64,000 nt of DNA from Picocystis sp. L7 (Eukaryota; Chlorophyta; Picocystophyceae; Picocystales; Picocystaceae). Made by a program: the position numbers and the translations under genes. The notes under the pieces were generated by a model. The model saw nothing but the letters and a program-made list of their open reading frames with translations. It was not told where the DNA came from and did no database searches. Below, piece by piece: positions 19,280 through 28,824 of this stretch (its first letter is position 1; every line of letters starts with the position of its first letter). The stretch spans positions 186,001-250,000 of the forward strand of contig QXJR01000008.1 of NCBI GenBank assembly GCA_020975725.1, given 5' to 3'.

Positions 19280-20275
19280 TCATTGCGGCGAATTATTGTT
19301 GGCAATGTGAATGTGCACTTCACCTTGTAAATGGTGTTCGTCGCCATCGTTTCCTGAGGAGGGATGCCCTTCGGTTGTATCAAAGCCTTGTGGTGTCTCC
19401 GACGCTTCGATCCTTCTTTCGACCGAAGCATTGCCGTCTTCTGCATTAACTCCCTCGCTCTCGGGCTCTGTTAGCTCAACTCCAATGCTCTGGGGCACGT
19501 GCACAGGAGAATGATCTCTGGTGTTCGTTCTGAGCGAATTTGCTGCATCAATTTGTTGAGTTCTTTCTGTATACCTCACTACACCCTCCTGCTCGGTTGA
19601 GAGCTGGAATACGTTTCTCCTACAGAGCGGGCATGAATTTCCTGTCTTTATCCATGCATCTATACATCCGCAATGAAAGATATGAGTGCATCCAAGCTGC
19701 CGTACTCGGTCGTTCGGTGTGAAATCATCCAGGCAAATGCTGCAATTCCAATCATTCTGATCCTTGCTCACTTCCTCTTGCCCAGTCATCGCCTCAACAT
19801 CTGGTACAGTTGCCTGGCTGGGGAAGAGTTGTATCTCTTTGTAGCGTTTGGCAGGAAAGTACCTTTCAATGGTCTCTTGATCCAGCCTCCTAAGGCCTCT
19901 TCGGTTTGCCTGCCCCATGCTGTTTTGACGGACGCTACCTGTTGGAGTTCCTCCTTGTATCACAGTAAGACGCATGCGTGACATTGCATTGCTTCTGTAT
20001 CTTCTCAGCATCTGATTGATCCTGTATCTTCGGGCCGCAAATACCAGACAGATCAGGATGTTCAAGAAGATGAATCCGGCCACTACGGCGACCCAAGCGA
20101 TGGATCCCCCAGCTGGATTGAACCCTCTGGTTCTTCTGTCTTCTTCGTCTCCACCGTTCGTGTCAGCTGCAACGGGTGGCTCGCTCCTCTCCTCGTCTGA
20201 GCTTCCGTTGCTGGTTCCCAGCAGGTCTCCAAGGAATCCTCCCAGCAGGAGCAATTTTCTCCCTCCGACATGCAT
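19280..20275 (-). CDS. Membrane RING-H2 E3 ubiquitin ligase
   Basis: Predicted about 331 residues. The N-terminus (MHVGGRKLLLLGGFLGDLLG) could be a signal peptide. An acidic luminal or outer stretch is followed by a transmembrane span (WVAVVAGFIFLNILICLVFA), a basic stop-transfer region (RRYRINQMLRRYR) and a RING-H2 finger, CSIC...LGCTHIFHCGCIDAW...CPLC, with all eight zinc ligands (C3H2C3). The tail is acidic and disordered, ending in a His-rich stretch. Relatives are ATL-type and other membrane-anchored E3 ligases that ubiquitinate membrane or secretory-route proteins. The frame extends 26 codons further upstream to another Met at 20353. The substrate is unknown. Confidence 0.83.
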   Translation of the reverse strand: MHVGGRKLLLLGGFLGDLLGTSNGSSDEERSEPPVAADTNGGDEEDRRTRGFNPAGGSIAWVAVVAGFIFLNILICLVFAARRYRINQMLRRYRSNAMSRMRLTVIQGGTPTGSVRQNSMGQANRRGLRRLDQETIERYFPAKRYKEIQLFPSQATVPDVEAMTGQEEVSKDQNDWNCSICLDDFTPNDRVRQLGCTHIFHCGCIDAWIKTGNSCPLCRRNVFQLSTEQEGVVRYTERTQQIDAANSLRTNTRDHSPVHVPQSIGVELTEPESEGVNAEDGNASVERRIEASETPQGFDTTEGHPSSGNDGDEHHLQGEVHIHIANNNSPQ

Positions 20276-20873
20276 GCTTTCCTCCCTTCTATTCGTGCCG
20301 TGTTCGCTCTCGTCCCACATGACCGTGTCGGTCTTCAACCACGTGTGTGGCACCCCTGCTGGGTTCCCTGGGTGCTACGGCCTGTCGGTTTCGACCACCC
20401 CTTGTCGACCCTCACGGCCACGTCGTGCTTCTCCTTCGCCTGCTTTCTCTCTCTCCCTCTCTTTCTCCCAATCCCGCACCCGTGGACTCCTGTCGCGTCG
20501 GAAGTGGTCCGACTTCGCCTGTCCCACCTGGACCGTTCGCACACGTGTGCCTCGGTGCGACTTGGGCACGGGACCAGGGAGATCGGACCGTGGATGATCC
20601 CATCCATCCCCAAGGGAACCCCAACCTGTTCCCCTTTCAGTAAGGGAAGATAGAGACGGTCCCGACCGAAGCCCAGAACCCGGTGGCGGTTCCCATTCCA
20701 CCCTTTCCCGTTGGATGGAAGAACGGGTGGGGGCTGGGTTTCACCCTCCACTCAACAGACACGTAAGACTCGATTGCCCATCCGAGCACCAACGGGTGGA
20801 AGCAAGAAGGGGGGTGGGTGTGCATGAGCATCCCGATGCACACAAGCAGAAAGTCGAAGAAATATGGACAGTG
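20276..20873. other. Intergenic, GC-rich
   Basis: About 600 bp between two minus-strand genes. Several overlapping long frames on both strands reflect base composition. No conserved protein sequence was recognised. It should hold the RING-gene promoter. Confidence 0.35.
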
Positions 20874-22568
20874 TCAATCAACATGGACAGTTGGAGCGAG
20901 CAAGGAGGAAGAGAACGTGCAAAGATGAGACACGAGCAGATCTGGAACCTCCTCGTGAGGGAGGTGACCGCACTCGTCAAGCGTCACCAGAGTGGCATGG
21001 GGAAGCTTAGATGCCAATTCAGCTGCCTCGAAAACATCCACCAAACGATCCTCCTCCCCCACTATCATCAAGACAGGTAGATTGCCGTGCTCCAACAAAG
21101 ACCGGTAAACGTCCATCTGGCCCTGCCGTGTACGAAGCCTTGATATTTCTGTCAGTGCTGCTTCCCATCCTTGTAGAGCAAAAGGTCTCCTGTACTCTTC
21201 CACCAGCTCTGGGGTGATTTTGTCAGGATCGTACCAGGAACGACGATTCAGAACATCGCTCAACTCTGTCTTCAACAAGGAACGAAGAGCAGTTCTACCA
21301 AGGCGAGCACGCAGGAGCATATCAGTGAAAGACGACAAAATGAGTTCCTCTGAAAGACCACTGCTTAAAAGAACCAAACCTACTGTCCTAGGCTCCTGCA
21401 TTGGCAAACCTTCTTCAGCCAATGACAGGCTGTCCTCCCCTACACTAAGGGCACTTTCATTTGACAAACATTGAGGGCGCTGTTCGAAATGCCTTGCCGC
21501 AACCATTGTTGCCAGCACTGCCCCGTCTTCGTGTCCCACCAGCACAGTTTCTTCAATGCCAAGCCGTCGGCAAAGGTCCAAGCAAAGCCGCGCTTGATTG
21601 GAAAACAAGTACGGATTCCTATCTTCTGACATTCCCTGTGGATCAGGCTTGCTGGAAAGACCAAACCCAGGCCGATCAAATGCTAGGACTCGACAGCCTG
21701 CCATGCCGGCAAGATTCTCCATCACGTGCCTCCATGAAAAGGCCCCGCCCCCGAACCCGTGTATCAATACAATGCACTTTTCCCGTGCAAATTCCCTTCC
21801 CAGCAACTTATAGTGCACAGTGAGACCCATTAGCTCTGCAAAACAGCTGTCTTTATCTGCCAATTCGTTGGCATTGGTGCCAACGGCGTCGCTATCGTGG
21901 TAGCTCACTGATTCTCGTCCGAAGTCTTGATCTTGCGTGCATGAGTCGATTTGTGGTGCAGAATTGGTTAGAGGGCTGTGTCCATTGTTTCGGAAATCGA
22001 TCAAACCAAGCCTCCTTTGTCGCCTTGCCACTATGGTTAGTTCCCACGCACGCAACAGGTGCAACAGTGGGAACGTGGCCGAGAGAGTGAAAAGCACGGG
22101 GGGTAGCCAGTCTCCGGTGTAGTGGTAGAGGAAGCTCTTGGCAGCAACAATGGGCCAAGTGACCAGAGCGCATACCCATGCAACCCTGAAGTACCTTTTG
22201 TGTATGCTTTCCGGTGGTCCACAGAGTGCAATGGTGGAAGAGACAGCCATGGTGCGCAGAGTCGCAAGCACCACAAGGTCGGCCAGTGTTCGCGTGAAGC
22301 GGTAGGCAAACATCGGTGCGATGGGTTCGAATTGCGGTTTTGCAAAGAGCATGTACAGTGCACCGATGATCCCTACGTCCAGCATTGCAATGGCAGGTGC
22401 AGCGATCGTTTTCGCTCCGGTGGCCAGGACCACGAGTACGAACTTGGTCCATGCCAGCATCCTTTTCGCCCTTTCATGGCCACAGTTCCCCTCTCGGCAG
22501 CACCTCCTTGATCTCGTCCTGCTTCGGTTCTCCAGCAGCACTTGTTCGATGGTTCCTTCGAAGGGCAT
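20874..22568 (-). CDS. Membrane-anchored alpha/beta hydrolase with GHEDG in place of GxSxG
   Basis: Predicted about 564 residues from the Met at 22568 (MPFEGTIEQVLL); the frame is open to 22739. The N-terminal third has three to five hydrophobic segments (for example WTKFVLVVLATGAKTIAAPA and LADLVVLATLRTMAVSSTIAL). The C-terminal part is an alpha/beta hydrolase: oxyanion motif IHGFGGGAFSW, then DRPGFGLSS, nucleophile-elbow motif VGHEDGA, acid-loop region VGEEDRLVD and the His motif CGHLPHEE. From memory, plant relatives have GHDDGG, with Asp at the nucleophile position as in dehalogenases and epoxide hydrolases; here it is Glu. The substrate is unknown. The start lies about 200 bp from the divergent coiled-coil gene. 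Confidence 0.8.
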   Translation of the reverse strand: MPFEGTIEQVLLENRSRTRSRRCCREGNCGHERAKRMLAWTKFVLVVLATGAKTIAAPAIAMLDVGIIGALYMLFAKPQFEPIAPMFAYRFTRTLADLVVLATLRTMAVSSTIALCGPPESIHKRYFRVAWVCALVTWPIVAAKSFLYHYTGDWLPPVLFTLSATFPLLHLLRAWELTIVARRQRRLGLIDFRNNGHSPLTNSAPQIDSCTQDQDFGRESVSYHDSDAVGTNANELADKDSCFAELMGLTVHYKLLGREFAREKCIVLIHGFGGGAFSWRHVMENLAGMAGCRVLAFDRPGFGLSSKPDPQGMSEDRNPYLFSNQARLCLDLCRRLGIEETVLVGHEDGAVLATMVAARHFEQRPQCLSNESALSVGEDSLSLAEEGLPMQEPRTVGLVLLSSGLSEELILSSFTDMLLRARLGRTALRSLLKTELSDVLNRRSWYDPDKITPELVEEYRRPFALQGWEAALTEISRLRTRQGQMDVYRSLLEHGNLPVLMIVGEEDRLVDVFEAAELASKLPHATLVTLDECGHLPHEEVPDLLVSHLCTFSSSLLAPTVHVD

Positions 22569-22768
22569 GGAGCGAGGTGTGCGCACGTGGTCCTTCTCAT
22601 GTGTCGAATCCACCGCGTAGTTTTCTCGTGTCCTTCTCTCCCCTGGAACCCGACCCCATCCCGTTTCGAAGACCTGGGAGAATCTTCTCTCCCGAGCCCG
22701 TTCCTTCCCCGTCTCGAAAGGGGCGGGGTGGATCGACACGTGGTGGGTTCACAAGGGTGGAAACCGGC

Positions 22769-23182
22769 ATGGGCACACGCACGTGGACCGCTTCGCGATG
22801 CCTCCTCACGAGGATGGCCAGGAGGATGCACGAAGCAGCCGAGGTGGAAGGACAGCTCCAAATGGCCATGGATGGCGCCCATGCCGTGGAACAGTCGGCC
22901 AGACTTGCACACGGGGAATGCGACCCAACGGAACGAGGACCCCTGGGTGAATTCCGACTGAAGTATCTCGATTTCGCCATCCAAGATGCAGAGAATGCAC
23001 TCGGAAAGTATCGTAACGCAGTGGGAGAGCTCGGAGGGGACAAGAAAGAAGAGTTCGAGAAAAAATTGGGGGTCAAAGCAGCAGACATCATGCTCGCCCG
23101 AGACCAACTCCGAGCGGCCAGGAAGAGAGAACTGAAACAACTGAAAGCACTCGGACGCAAGGAAGAAGAACTCTCCGAGTAG
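22769..23182 (+). CDS. Small coiled-coil protein of unknown function
   Basis: Predicted 137 residues, not recognised. Almost entirely helical and charged from about residue 18: AEVEGQLQMAMDGAHAVEQ, then FRLKYLDFAIQDAENALGKY and a Lys/Glu-rich C-terminus (RDQLRAARKRELKQLKALG). This fits a coiled coil or helical bundle. The first residues (MGTRTWTASRCLLTRMARRM) are basic and could be a short organelle-targeting helix; another Met at residue 16 or 20 could be the start. Its stop is 79 bp from the USP39 stop on the other strand, and it shares a short upstream region with the alpha/beta hydrolase gene. Confidence 0.6.
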   Translation: MGTRTWTASRCLLTRMARRMHEAAEVEGQLQMAMDGAHAVEQSARLAHGECDPTERGPLGEFRLKYLDFAIQDAENALGKYRNAVGELGGDKKEEFEKKLGVKAADIMLARDQLRAARKRELKQLKALGRKEEELSE

Positions 23183-23261
23183 CAAGAGATGCAAAATGAC
23201 GTGCAGCCTTACAATGCCAAAAACACGTGGTGCGGAAGAATAGGCGGTATCACAGAACGCA

Positions 23262-25064
23262 TCATTGCCTGGGCGACCGAATTGGAGGAGAGCACTTTCT
23301 CTCGTACAGCAAAATGTAAGTTTCAGAAAGAGACACCACCTGTGGCAGTGTGCGTTCCACATGCAAGTCTTCGATCTGGTACCACTGATTGTCTGACTTG
23401 CGATGAACGTGGCACTGATAGGAACCACCCTCTGGAGGGCCCTGATGAAAAATATTTCCAATCAAGTCGTACTTTGCATGTGCTGCTTGTGCCTTCGGCA
23501 AGGGTATGTACGTGCTGACATCCAGGCCCTTGATTGAAAAGTTCACGATCGTTCTGTTTTTCTCCTTGAAGAAACTGTTTCTTGAGAATCGCTTCACGTG
23601 AAGGATGAGGTACGCTGGAAGATTCAGAACCTTAAAAGTGCGGCGTCCAGTCCTGGGTTCGTCAGAGACCTTCCTCCCATCGTACTTTTGTAGAATAGTG
23701 AAAAGTTGGACTTGAGGGATAGCGTGTTTATCCATCACATCTCGATAGAGTGGTGTCGGTGGTAGATCCAGCCCAAGCATAAAAAAGGGCATGCTTCGAA
23801 TGAGGTCCTTGTCCATGGACTTCCCGGGGATGCTTCCCTTCTCAGTTGTAACTTGCATATGACCCTGAAAGCAATCACTGATGATGCTGCCTTTGTCACG
23901 TGCTCCGTCTGTAAGTCCCAAGTGCAGAGACTTTAACAACCATGAAAGGAACTGGGTTGGATCTGCAAGCTCATCTGTGTTGAATCTTTTGTTCGTTTCT
24001 TGGCTAACTGCCTGCATGAACTCCAGTGGGGAGACATGGCCCTTGAAGTTGTGAGGATTCCACAGCTTTCGGACAAGTTCACCGAAACGTTGGACCAGTT
24101 TCGATTGACAGTGTGCATACATCTTACTGTTCAGGAAGAAGTCGCGGAGAGGCGTGACCCTCATCAAGCATTGGAGAACACTGTTTGCGTAATCCATGTG
24201 TTTGGTGTTGTTCAGGCCCACTGTTCCAGGCATGTACTCGTTTCCGTCCAAACTTCGGGCCCATATCGGACATTCGTCCAAGGAAGATATGTGCTCCTCG
24301 GTAAAGTCTGCGTGCAGTACTCTCCTGATGTCGTCTAGAGATTGATCCACAACTTCGTAGCCATCTGGCAAACAGTAAACTTTCCCCGTTGTGAGTTTCA
24401 TAAACATGTGATGGTCGGATTCTAGGCTGTGCGTGTATGCATGTGACTTGGGACCTCTACCTTGGAAGTACTTGCCACATACCAAACATGCATAAACATT
24501 GACTGGACTCAAAGAAACCGAACAGCATTTTTCGAAATCGAAGTCCAGCACTCCGCGATTGATCGTGTCTAGGTAGGGGCACTCCACGTTAGGTTGTGAA
24601 GTTCGTTCATCAATCTGTCGTGCGTTCCTCGGCGTGTGCTCATCCTCGATCCCTAATTCGATGTGTCTCCTTTTTGCAGCGCTCTCTTCCACGACCCTTT
24701 CTTGTTCGGGTCTGTCTTCGAGGGTTCGTTTTCCCAGATTTCCATCCACCGCATGCGTGGAAGGTTCGGCCACACGGATGGACGGAAGGTCTTGTTCTCT
24801 GCCTTCCTTTTTCCCAATCGAGAACGTGTTCGTTGTCCCTTCTTCACTAGCAGCGTTTCCTTTCGTCTCGTCCTGCGTGGTACGATCTTCGTTTCCCCTT
24901 TCGTTCCCTTGGGTTGTTTTCGTCTCCTGGTTTTCCTCCTGCAGCGCCCCTTTCAATCGTTCCACCAGCATGGCTTTCTTTCCTTTTCCGTCCAGCCCCC
25001 TTCGTTTCAGTTCGCTTCTCAGCTGGTTGATGTTGAGGGTGGACACGTGCTCCATGTTCAGCAT
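23262..25064 (-). CDS. USP39: SAD1/USP39 tri-snRNP protein with N-terminal SAP domain
   Basis: Predicted 600 residues. Residues about 5-42 (LNINQLRSELKRRGLDGKGK...LVERLKG) form a SAP motif, usually DNA/RNA-binding. After a disordered acidic linker comes the UBP zinc finger (residues 162-225, CPYLDTINRGVLDFDFEKCC...CLVCGKYFQGRG) and a ubiquitin-hydrolase fold. The catalytic Cys box reads GLNNTKHMDYANSVLQ, with Asp instead of Cys, as in human USP39. It is therefore a non-catalytic scaffold of the U4/U6.U5 tri-snRNP rather than a deubiquitinase. Human and yeast relatives have an RS-rich or short N-terminus; the SAP fusion is unusual. One open exon. Confidence 0.92.
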   Translation of the reverse strand: MLNMEHVSTLNINQLRSELKRRGLDGKGKKAMLVERLKGALQEENQETKTTQGNERGNEDRTTQDETKGNAASEEGTTNTFSIGKKEGREQDLPSIRVAEPSTHAVDGNLGKRTLEDRPEQERVVEESAAKRRHIELGIEDEHTPRNARQIDERTSQPNVECPYLDTINRGVLDFDFEKCCSVSLSPVNVYACLVCGKYFQGRGPKSHAYTHSLESDHHMFMKLTTGKVYCLPDGYEVVDQSLDDIRRVLHADFTEEHISSLDECPIWARSLDGNEYMPGTVGLNNTKHMDYANSVLQCLMRVTPLRDFFLNSKMYAHCQSKLVQRFGELVRKLWNPHNFKGHVSPLEFMQAVSQETNKRFNTDELADPTQFLSWLLKSLHLGLTDGARDKGSIISDCFQGHMQVTTEKGSIPGKSMDKDLIRSMPFFMLGLDLPPTPLYRDVMDKHAIPQVQLFTILQKYDGRKVSDEPRTGRRTFKVLNLPAYLILHVKRFSRNSFFKEKNRTIVNFSIKGLDVSTYIPLPKAQAAHAKYDLIGNIFHQGPPEGGSYQCHVHRKSDNQWYQIEDLHVERTLPQVVSLSETYILLYERKCSPPIRSPRQ

Positions 25065-26289
25065 TCACTTGGATCGAGCGCCTGCTTGTCGACACACACA
25101 CACCCAAGGTCGGTGGTTCTTGGGCCCTCCTTCGGGTTCCACCACCCCCTCCCACCAGATATGTCACACCAATCCACCTGGATCACACATCCATGGGTGC
25201 CACACCCTCACCTCGTGGGCGCTGAAGGAAACGATAACCAGGAACGAAAGGAACGAAGATCCCGGATGGATGAGGGGGTGGACCGAGGACTCTTCCATCA
25301 AGGAGTCCCTTCTCCGTTCCCGTAGGCAAGGATTCGTGCCCACACCCTAGGTGGACACCTTCGCCCTCCGAGGGTGGGAAACGACGCGATCCAAGTTGGA
25401 ACAAGCACGGCCAACGTGAAAACATCGGTCGGAGCAGTGAGGAAAATCGAAATGTGCACGGCTTGGACCAGTTCCCAATCGATGCACGCATCCCAACGCC
25501 TCCCGGAGACACCCCGCCGATGATCTGTACCATTCCATGCGTGTCAACGAGAAGGGCGAATTTATGTGCCACGAAAAGTACGTGATAGGAGACCCCAACC
25601 CCACTTCCGAATGGCGGACGATTGTCGATCATCAGCCCTCTTTCGCTCCCGTGTCCTATTTTCAAACAACAAGACAGGACAACCCTTCTCTCCTTCCCAA
25701 GCTCTACGCCGGTCCTTGGATATCAATCATACCATTGTTGACAGTGCCACTTTATGCCACGACCTATCCATGTACCTTTGCTTCTTGCACCGTGTCAATC
25801 GAAGGCGGGAACAATCGGAATTCACAAAGGAAATCATCGTGATCCAAATTCTTTCAAGGAACACCCCGAAACGTGAACATTGAAAACAAAGTTTCAAACT
25901 TGGTGAATCTATCTATTGTTCAGACGAGGGGCGCATCACGTCTTTCAAGAAATTCAGCACCAGAGTTAGGTGGCTGCCTTTATACCCTTGGACAAGCTTG
26001 GTTCCTCGAGGTACATCGGACGGTTATGGTTGTGGCTAAATTTGCACGATGCCAATTATAGAGGCATGCGGTCGGCAAAGTCTTAGGTTTATCATGCGTC
26101 ATGAGGACTGGTGGATTGTAGACAAGTTTCTTTGTTCTTCCACTCTTCCTTGTACAAAAAAAGGGTGATTGCTAGGCAACATTCCTACAAGTTCCCTCAT
26201 AAAGGGTAGTATTGGTGGCGTGTGGTGTCCACTTACATCCCTGAGTCGAATCCTGCGTTTGCTATGACCGATCACCGACCACAGCAAGC
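25065..26289. other. Divergent intergenic region, USP39 / SET gene
   Basis: About 1.2 kb. A short (CA)n run lies near 25093-25106. A plus-strand frame at 25537-25842 (101 codons) begins MRVNEKGEFMCHEKYVIGD and looks slightly protein-like, but its upstream frame does not and no family is recognised. It could be a small gene, a leader exon or chance. Confidence 0.35.
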
Positions 26290-27567
26290 ATGGAAAATGC
26301 AAGAACAACAAGACGAGAAGACAGGGAGATGGAAGAAGTGGTGAAATGGGGTTTGGAAAAAGGAGCATTGATGCATGGGATACGCGCTGCACGGGTGGAC
26401 CAAGGACAACGAGGAATCGTCGCGGTAGAGAACGTCGGCAACGGACAAGTGATCTTGAGCGTGCCCAGGGCCATTCTCATGTCTGTCGAAACGGCCAGAC
26501 TGGATCCAGCCATCCGAAGAATGGAAGAACAGGTCTCACTTACCTCGCAGCAGGTCCTTGCCATACACTTGTTACAAGAGTCTGCCAAAGGGAAACATTC
26601 TGCCTGGTTTCCATACCTCAAACAGTTGCCTCGGGGGTATACTTTGCTCTCCCATTTCCTTCACAAAGAGAGTCTAGAAATGCAAGACGTCCACGGAATA
26701 GATCGCTGTATGAAATGTAGGAATGTAGAACGAGAAAATTGGCAGCAGGTTCGACCCTGTCTTGAAGCACTGATCGCAAACACCAAGCTTAGAAGCTTCC
26801 AAGCTTGGTTGTGGGCCACCGCAACGCTGGATTCGAGGACCATGTTTATTCCAAACGATCGTGCTGGAGTACTCACTCCAATCGGAGACCTATTCAACTA
26901 CGCACCACCCCCACCTCCATACCTGAGAAAACCTGAAGAGGTCCTAAACATTGTGATTGGTGCAGAAGAAAACGATCGAGGTGCAGACCAGGAAAAGGAT
27001 GCAGGATATGGCACATACGACACACACAACAATCAATACCAAATCATCACTTGTGCTGAATACACCAAACATGAGCAAATATTTCTTTGCTACGGAAGGT
27101 ATACCAACCTAGAGTTACTCCAATCTTATGGCTTCATGATGGAAGACAACAAACATGACCAGCACTTGTTTTCTGATGGGGATCTACATGATTGCTTCAA
27201 ACGCGAAGACGTTCCTTCGAAAAACTTGGCTGTCTTAGCAAACGGGTGCCCATCATGGAACCTCATCATCCTGCTACGTGCGCAGGTTTTACGACAGGAC
27301 AAAATCCCAGGCGTTGATCGTCAGATCCTGCTGTCAGGTGCATCCATTTCAAGGGAAAGTGACATTCTGGCCTTTGAAAAATATGTTGAAATCTGTAGAC
27401 GCAAGCTAAAGAAGTACTCAACTACTCTGGATGAAGACAATGAACTTGTCAAGCTGGCAAGCACAGAAAAAACAAAACTAGCTATCATGTGGAGGATGCA
27501 CCAAAAGCGTTTGCTGACGAAAGGTGCTCACTTTGGCATCAAATGCTTACATTTATTGTTCGACTGA
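26290..27567 (+). CDS. SET-domain protein of the RLSMT/SDG40 type
   Basis: Predicted 425 residues. It begins with an MEEVVKWGLEKGA segment and GIVAVENVGNGQVILSVPR, the split-SET start of Rubisco-LSMT/SETD3-like methyltransferases. It continues with SAWFPYLKQLP, the substrate-side insert, and the SAM/substrate motif IGDLFNYAPPPPP at about residues 198-210. Canonical SET proteins have NH at that point; Asn-Tyr (DLFNY) is what I recall from plant SDG40. The SET end motif LCYGRYTNLELLQSYGF and a helical C-terminal substrate-binding region follow. Lysine or histidine methylation of a non-histone protein is likely, but the substrate is unknown. The last 15 bases overlap the RCC1-gene coding end on the other strand. 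Confidence 0.87.
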   Translation: MENARTTRREDREMEEVVKWGLEKGALMHGIRAARVDQGQRGIVAVENVGNGQVILSVPRAILMSVETARLDPAIRRMEEQVSLTSQQVLAIHLLQESAKGKHSAWFPYLKQLPRGYTLLSHFLHKESLEMQDVHGIDRCMKCRNVERENWQQVRPCLEALIANTKLRSFQAWLWATATLDSRTMFIPNDRAGVLTPIGDLFNYAPPPPPYLRKPEEVLNIVIGAEENDRGADQEKDAGYGTYDTHNNQYQIITCAEYTKHEQIFLCYGRYTNLELLQSYGFMMEDNKHDQHLFSDGDLHDCFKREDVPSKNLAVLANGCPSWNLIILLRAQVLRQDKIPGVDRQILLSGASISRESDILAFEKYVEICRRKLKKYSTTLDEDNELVKLASTEKTKLAIMWRMHQKRLLTKGAHFGIKCLHLLFD

Positions 27568-28824
27568 CACACTGTCTTCCACAATAGCTCCTGTGTGGTT
27601 GAAACCACATGACACTTGCCTCAGCTGTCGCCAGTGGTGGTTGTTCTCCTCCTGTGGTCCAACAAATGCAAAGACCCTTGTGGGATTCCAATGGTCTGAG
27701 ACTCCTCCATGTCCAAGCTGTCCGCCTGTGGAATCCTCCTCACTTCCACTAGAGCCAAGAAAACCACCCCATCCCCACGTGTACAGTATACCTGCTTCGC
27801 TAATCGCTGCGGTATGCCTCCACCCACATGAGACCGAAGTAAATTCGAGACCTTCTAACACATTTTGTACTGGCCTCTTTGCGGCTGGAGGTCCACGTAC
27901 ACCCAAGCCAAGTGCACCAGAGTCATTGGTTCCCCAAACCAAGAGTGTCCCCGTCGATGTAATGGCTGCAGCATGCATCCCTCCCATCGAGATATGTGAA
28001 ATGGAGTGAAGTTCTTGCACTGGTGCGGGAGTCCATGTATCCACATCGTCTACACGACCCAGTTGCCAATGCCTCCCGTAGCCGAACGTATAGGCTTGTC
28101 CTGTCTCGTCTACACAGGCGGAAGTTAGATGTCCAGCACAAATTTGGATCATTCTGGTTCCTGAAACATCTCGAACTAGCCTGGGAACACTCTCGTTGTA
28201 TCCACGGAACCAGGAGATCCTTCCTATTCCCAGTCTTCCGTAGGCTGAGCAGCCCCAGGCATACACATTCCCTTCTTCGCAGAGGGCGAGGCTGTGCTCC
28301 GCACCTGCTGCAATCTCTGTGATGCGCTTGCTTTTGAGGGCATCAATCCTTGTGAGTTCTCGTACATTTTTTTCGGATTGCGCTCCCGTTCCGCATTGTC
28401 CGCGGTTGTTTTTTCCACATGACCAGACATGTCCTTGTTGGTCGAGTGCCACGGTGTGGAAGTGTCCAGCAGCAACTTTGGCAAAGGCAGGGAGGGCGTT
28501 TCCGCGGGTCACGTTCATCTCCATCCAGCCAGAATTGTCCGAGGAAGTTTCCACGGTTGCATTTCGGGCGCATTGCCCGTCCTCGTTCAATCCGGTGGCC
28601 GCTATTCTACCTTGCTGATCGATGCCCACGGTGTGTGCGCCTCCACACGCGACCTGTGCTGGCGGTGCCCATTCCTTCGGCCACGCACTTGGTATGGGCA
28701 CCAGGCTAGATCCACCATTCCTTCCCAATCGACCGTGGTCGCCATTCCCCCAAAGAGCCAACCACCTCCGACCGCTCCCACTCCATGACCCCATGGTCCC
28801 ACTCCACCACACGCCAATGGACAC
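27553..28824 (-). CDS. RCC1-repeat beta-propeller protein
   Basis: Predicted 423 residues made of RCC1 repeats: WGNGDHGRLGRNG, CGGAHTVGID, AAGHFHTVALDQQGHVWSCG, AAGAEHSLALCEEGNVYAWG, CAGHLTSACVDETGQAYTFG, WGTNDSGALGLG, CGWRHTAAISEAGILYTWGWG and CGFNHTGAIVED. This fits a seven-bladed propeller. RCC1-like proteins include Ran exchange factors and the UV-B receptor UVR8; nothing here proves either, and it is best treated as an RCC1-family protein. Met at residue 11 is an alternative start. The sequence CAATAAA spans the stop codon, so the presumed poly(A) signal lies inside the last codons of the convergent SET gene. Confidence 0.88.
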   Translation of the reverse strand: MSIGVWWSGTMGSWSGSGRRWLALWGNGDHGRLGRNGGSSLVPIPSAWPKEWAPPAQVACGGAHTVGIDQQGRIAATGLNEDGQCARNATVETSSDNSGWMEMNVTRGNALPAFAKVAAGHFHTVALDQQGHVWSCGKNNRGQCGTGAQSEKNVRELTRIDALKSKRITEIAAGAEHSLALCEEGNVYAWGCSAYGRLGIGRISWFRGYNESVPRLVRDVSGTRMIQICAGHLTSACVDETGQAYTFGYGRHWQLGRVDDVDTWTPAPVQELHSISHISMGGMHAAAITSTGTLLVWGTNDSGALGLGVRGPPAAKRPVQNVLEGLEFTSVSCGWRHTAAISEAGILYTWGWGGFLGSSGSEEDSTGGQLGHGGVSDHWNPTRVFAFVGPQEENNHHWRQLRQVSCGFNHTGAIVEDSVSVEQ

